Shown piece after piece: positions 15,601 through 17,761 of a stretch of DNA of 17,761 nt. The position numbers and the translations under genes were made by a program. Each line of letters starts with the position of its first letter. Positions within the stretch are counted from its first letter, which is position 1. Source of the stretch: JAKBCQ01 sp021807585 (lineage in GTDB: Bacteria > Planctomycetota > Planctomycetia > Isosphaerales > Isosphaeraceae); the NCBI GenBank assembly GCA_027325115.1, contig DAHWFG010000399.1, forward strand, positions 1-17,761, written 5' to 3'. The notes beneath the pieces were generated by a model. The model ran no database searches. It saw only the letters and a list, made by a program, of their open reading frames with translations, and was not told the DNA's origin.

Positions 15601-16004
15601 TCAAAAGAAGCAAAGGCTGCATTTCGCCTAGCGGCTGGAAATGTGAGAGTTTGCCTTACCTGGTTGAATTGGACAATTTTGGCCGAGGACCGAACCCCAA
15701 CGTGGCCGACCCCAATTCCATGTTCTGCTGGGGCTGGGATGAGATTTCATGGTTTGCGCAGCAACCGGAGGAGTATCGAAACCAATGGCTCATCGATGCT
15801 CACGATTGGCTCAAGAAAACCGATCCTAACGGCCGGATTGAGATGCCGGGAACTCGGATGATCACCTGTCCCAATGAAACCTTACGCACCTACTTTGCCA
15901 ACACCAAAAGCCCGACCTGCCCGGTCGGCTATTCCCAGGAAGAAACCATAAAAAAAATCTGGAACCAGGGTCAATCTTCACGGCCGGCGCGCATCAGCCG
16001 TTGA
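12639..16004 (+). CDS. secreted multidomain protein: tandem alpha/beta-hydrolase units plus a glycosidase-like C-terminal domain
   Basis: This is a 1121-residue exported protein of no family I can name. Residues 12-33 are a signal peptide (RLVAGTLLSLFIIGFAARARA, cleavage likely after ARA). Unit 1 (about 85-265) is an alpha/beta hydrolase with nucleophile elbow GMSKGG (Ser162), Asp215 in GSEDFLL and His246 in GHAHHPHS. Unit 2 (about 330-512) repeats the same layout, including NPSKVSCIYARNP against NPDKVACIYADNP. Asp463 and His494 are kept, but the elbow reads GTGAMAGE with Gly404 at the serine position, so it should be inactive as a hydrolase. Residues 515-715 are a linker with beta-rich patches. 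Residues 720-1110 form a separate domain with features of a glycoside-hydrolase barrel (FEHVSTD at 824-830, NVGCEALHLGQVG at 895-907, FCWGWDEISWF at 1029-1039). A role in polysaccharide or ester breakdown is inferred. The start is the ATG at 12639 (AAGGTG upstream), with 12672 as an alternative. Confidence 0.85.
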   Translation: MHIEVRKLGGGMRLVAGTLLSLFIIGFAARARAAEVLIPFDGMKSSWHGFDRYDFLMDETNHAIEPYQVSPDEKNAVKAQVKGRRRCVVVVPEAAAPGNPWSWRGCYWDHEPQTEVELLKRGFHIAFAAPDADAQGKVWDTWYKFLTEKHGLAKKAAFIGMSKGGVNAYNWGVANPDKVACIYADNPALYDDDFAKVPELAKHDIPLLHICGSEDFLLRRHTRVVENIYHQLGGMITVIVKEGHAHHPHSLRNAKPIADWIEQHMTPSTAKRPAFVDATFTKGYYYSLEPSFIDLKEEGVYATARGPGFTACYDRYDSPTSGKFRMGGMSIITPKTAAPGKPWLFTGDPIERDATVEQALLAKGYHIISLAPAGSGLSRKQWDDAYKILVDHGFSNKPILKGTGAMAGEAYAWAVENPSKVSCIYARNPLMKSLMAGETQPIDNLAALAKAHVPVLHDCGALDPWLDDQTRVVEKRYQELDGKITVIVREGEGHFPLSPKDPKSVVDFIISNTPIPVKGDAATSHHSGGAASKDDYAKQQAGDGFRFTGRGRMTPTVQVGKVGDYEVALNSWIYPNVYKWQEYRAGEAAGPVASPLNGAPQKHGGEAGSRRHALVMMEPYRVREKVETPKSRLSASRSGNYISECKAKGGAVTINLGGRRDGTVDPNAGEALRDVYMQIIAANAVGQKSAPFVAEAPPQDPPRQVRASNGDAKAAESVKNIFDKNSPFYFASVISRQTLENYLDRSITMGYFLVPGKPEGYRFPYRDDDVRMIHNLGAKLIGRAVYRWGEESKLGDPAFLEYAKNMVDRVHDDDPEVVFQGCLFEHVSTDINNLKIPAWVFTDFGLPVEDRTFSHAAIIKREGRADRGGGRGGVPIINNLETRLWFYFLAVSYINVGCEALHLGQVGLIGVDDKDLSVYSEFLAKVRTYANLHARRGLVLMDGHVPSGGMIKDGISLLDFNSFPIRIKAVPGKPREGVLEVGHLDAIFKRSKGCISPSGWKCESLPYLVELDNFGRGPNPNVADPNSMFCWGWDEISWFAQQPEEYRNQWLIDAHDWLKKTDPNGRIEMPGTRMITCPNETLRTYFANTKSPTCPVGYSQEETIKKIWNQGQSSRPARISR

Positions 16005-16438
16005 CAAACAATTCACGACCGAGATTTCCCCAAGCGTGCATCAACGTCGGGTGTGAATCTCACAATTCCAAACACTATATTATTCGTTTCGATTGATACG
16101 TACCTCGGATAACTCCGACTCGATCGCCTCGCGTGCTATATCTTCAATCTGTTCGTCAAGCCGAGCGCGGACCTCCAAGACTTCTTTCGTCGTCGTGGTT
16201 CCGATCAGGCCGACCAGGTTCTCAAACGTTTCGAGCGGAACGCCGATTTAGCCGAAGAAAACCGCAATGAGGAAGGCCGCTTGCGATCATCACGATTCGT
16301 CGGTATTAACAAAACGAGCTTAGATTGAACGTCCGCATTCCAGCGCGGCATGCATACATTCTTACATTTGTATATAATAACCGCTACGACTCAAACACGT
16401 GTGCATGCGATTATCTATATAGCGGTTTCGCGATTTAT
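16005..16438. other. intergenic region downstream of the large secreted protein
   Basis: Apart from the coding-like fragment at 16080-16286, no gene is visible. The AT-rich part 16360-16430 holds a 7-bp inverted repeat AACCGCT/AGCGGTT (16379-16385 and 16421-16427) around about 35 bases, of unknown meaning. Confidence 0.4.
16080..16286 (-). pseudogene. coding-like fragment with an in-frame stop
   Basis: On the minus strand the frame reads AAFLIAVFFG, then a TAA (16248-16250), then IGVPLETFENLVGLIGTTTT, then an acidic helix-like tail (RARLDEQIEDIAREAIESEL), and ends at TAA 16080-16082. There is no usable start codon and two TGA codons stand just upstream. Third-position GC on this strand is high, as in the real genes. 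It looks like the 3' end of a decayed membrane-protein gene of unknown family. The complementary plus-strand frame (with DQADQVLKRFERNADLAEEN) is also open and also lacks a start, so the strand is not certain. Confidence 0.3.
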
Positions 16439-16549
16439 GTTAACGAATTAACCCGGCGCGACGCCCTGGAAATCGGCGATTCAATCGCGCCGGATCAGGG
16501 TTTTCACAATTGCCGCATTCAGCCCTCGGCCTGAATGAAATGCGGCGGA

Positions 16550-16551
<2 letters not shown>
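16439..16551 (-). repeat. palindromic repeat, copy D, with a divergent middle
   Basis: Its two edges match copy C: GTTAACGAATtAACCCGgCG at one side (16439-16458) and GGCCTGAATGaAATGCgGCGGATT (16528-16551) at the other. The middle is longer and different. On the minus strand it can fold as an 11-bp stem (GCCGCATT-bulge-CAG with CTGAATGCGGC). It begins exactly at the TAA stop of the transporter gene, so it could act as that gene's 3' hairpin or terminator. Confidence 0.6.

Positions 16552-17761
<1,210 letters not shown>

Overview
The window looks like a chromosomal segment of a Planctomycetota bacterium. The pointers are an exported formylglycine-generating enzyme of the sulfatase-activating type, an FHA protein with Ala/Pro/Lys-rich and acidic tails, a MoxR ATPase, many genes without a clear Shine-Dalgarno sequence, and GC-rich interspersed palindromic repeats between genes. 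The assignment is an inference from gene content and style; no rRNA or other phylogenetic marker is present.

Layout: (1) Positions 1-426 hold a small two-helix membrane protein whose frame is open at the left edge. (2) From 749 to 10018 every confident gene is on the minus strand. Read in transcription order they are gcvT, gcvH, gcvPA, gcvPB and a lipoate/octanoate transferase (8909-10018 down to 4618-5409), then a possible small ORF, an FHA-domain protein, a MoxR-type AAA+ ATPase and a formylglycine-generating enzyme. The first five form a compact operon. It supplies the T, H and two-subunit P proteins of the glycine cleavage system plus the enzyme that probably acylates GcvH. Only the L protein (dihydrolipoyl dehydrogenase) and lipoyl synthase are missing from the window. 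(3) Positions 10019-12638 are 2.6 kb with no convincing gene. This stretch has an 87-bp tandem repeat upstream of gcvT and several copies of a double-hairpin palindromic repeat family. (4) Positions 12639-16004 (plus strand) encode a secreted 1121-residue multidomain protein. It has a signal peptide, two tandem alpha/beta-hydrolase units (the second lacking its nucleophile), a linker and a C-terminal domain that looks like a glycosidase-type barrel. (5) Positions 16005-16549 are mostly non-coding, with a coding-like fragment and one more palindromic repeat that ends at the stop codon of the next gene. (6) From 16550 to the right edge is a minus-strand MFS transporter of the anion:cation symporter type, cut at its N-terminus by the window edge.

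Most worth following up: the chimeric secreted hydrolase and its degenerate second hydrolase unit; the modular palindromic repeat family, with same-orientation copies on both sides of that gene; and the 87-bp tandem repeats, each with a near-palindromic 16-mer, in the long gcvT upstream region where no known glycine riboswitch motif is visible.
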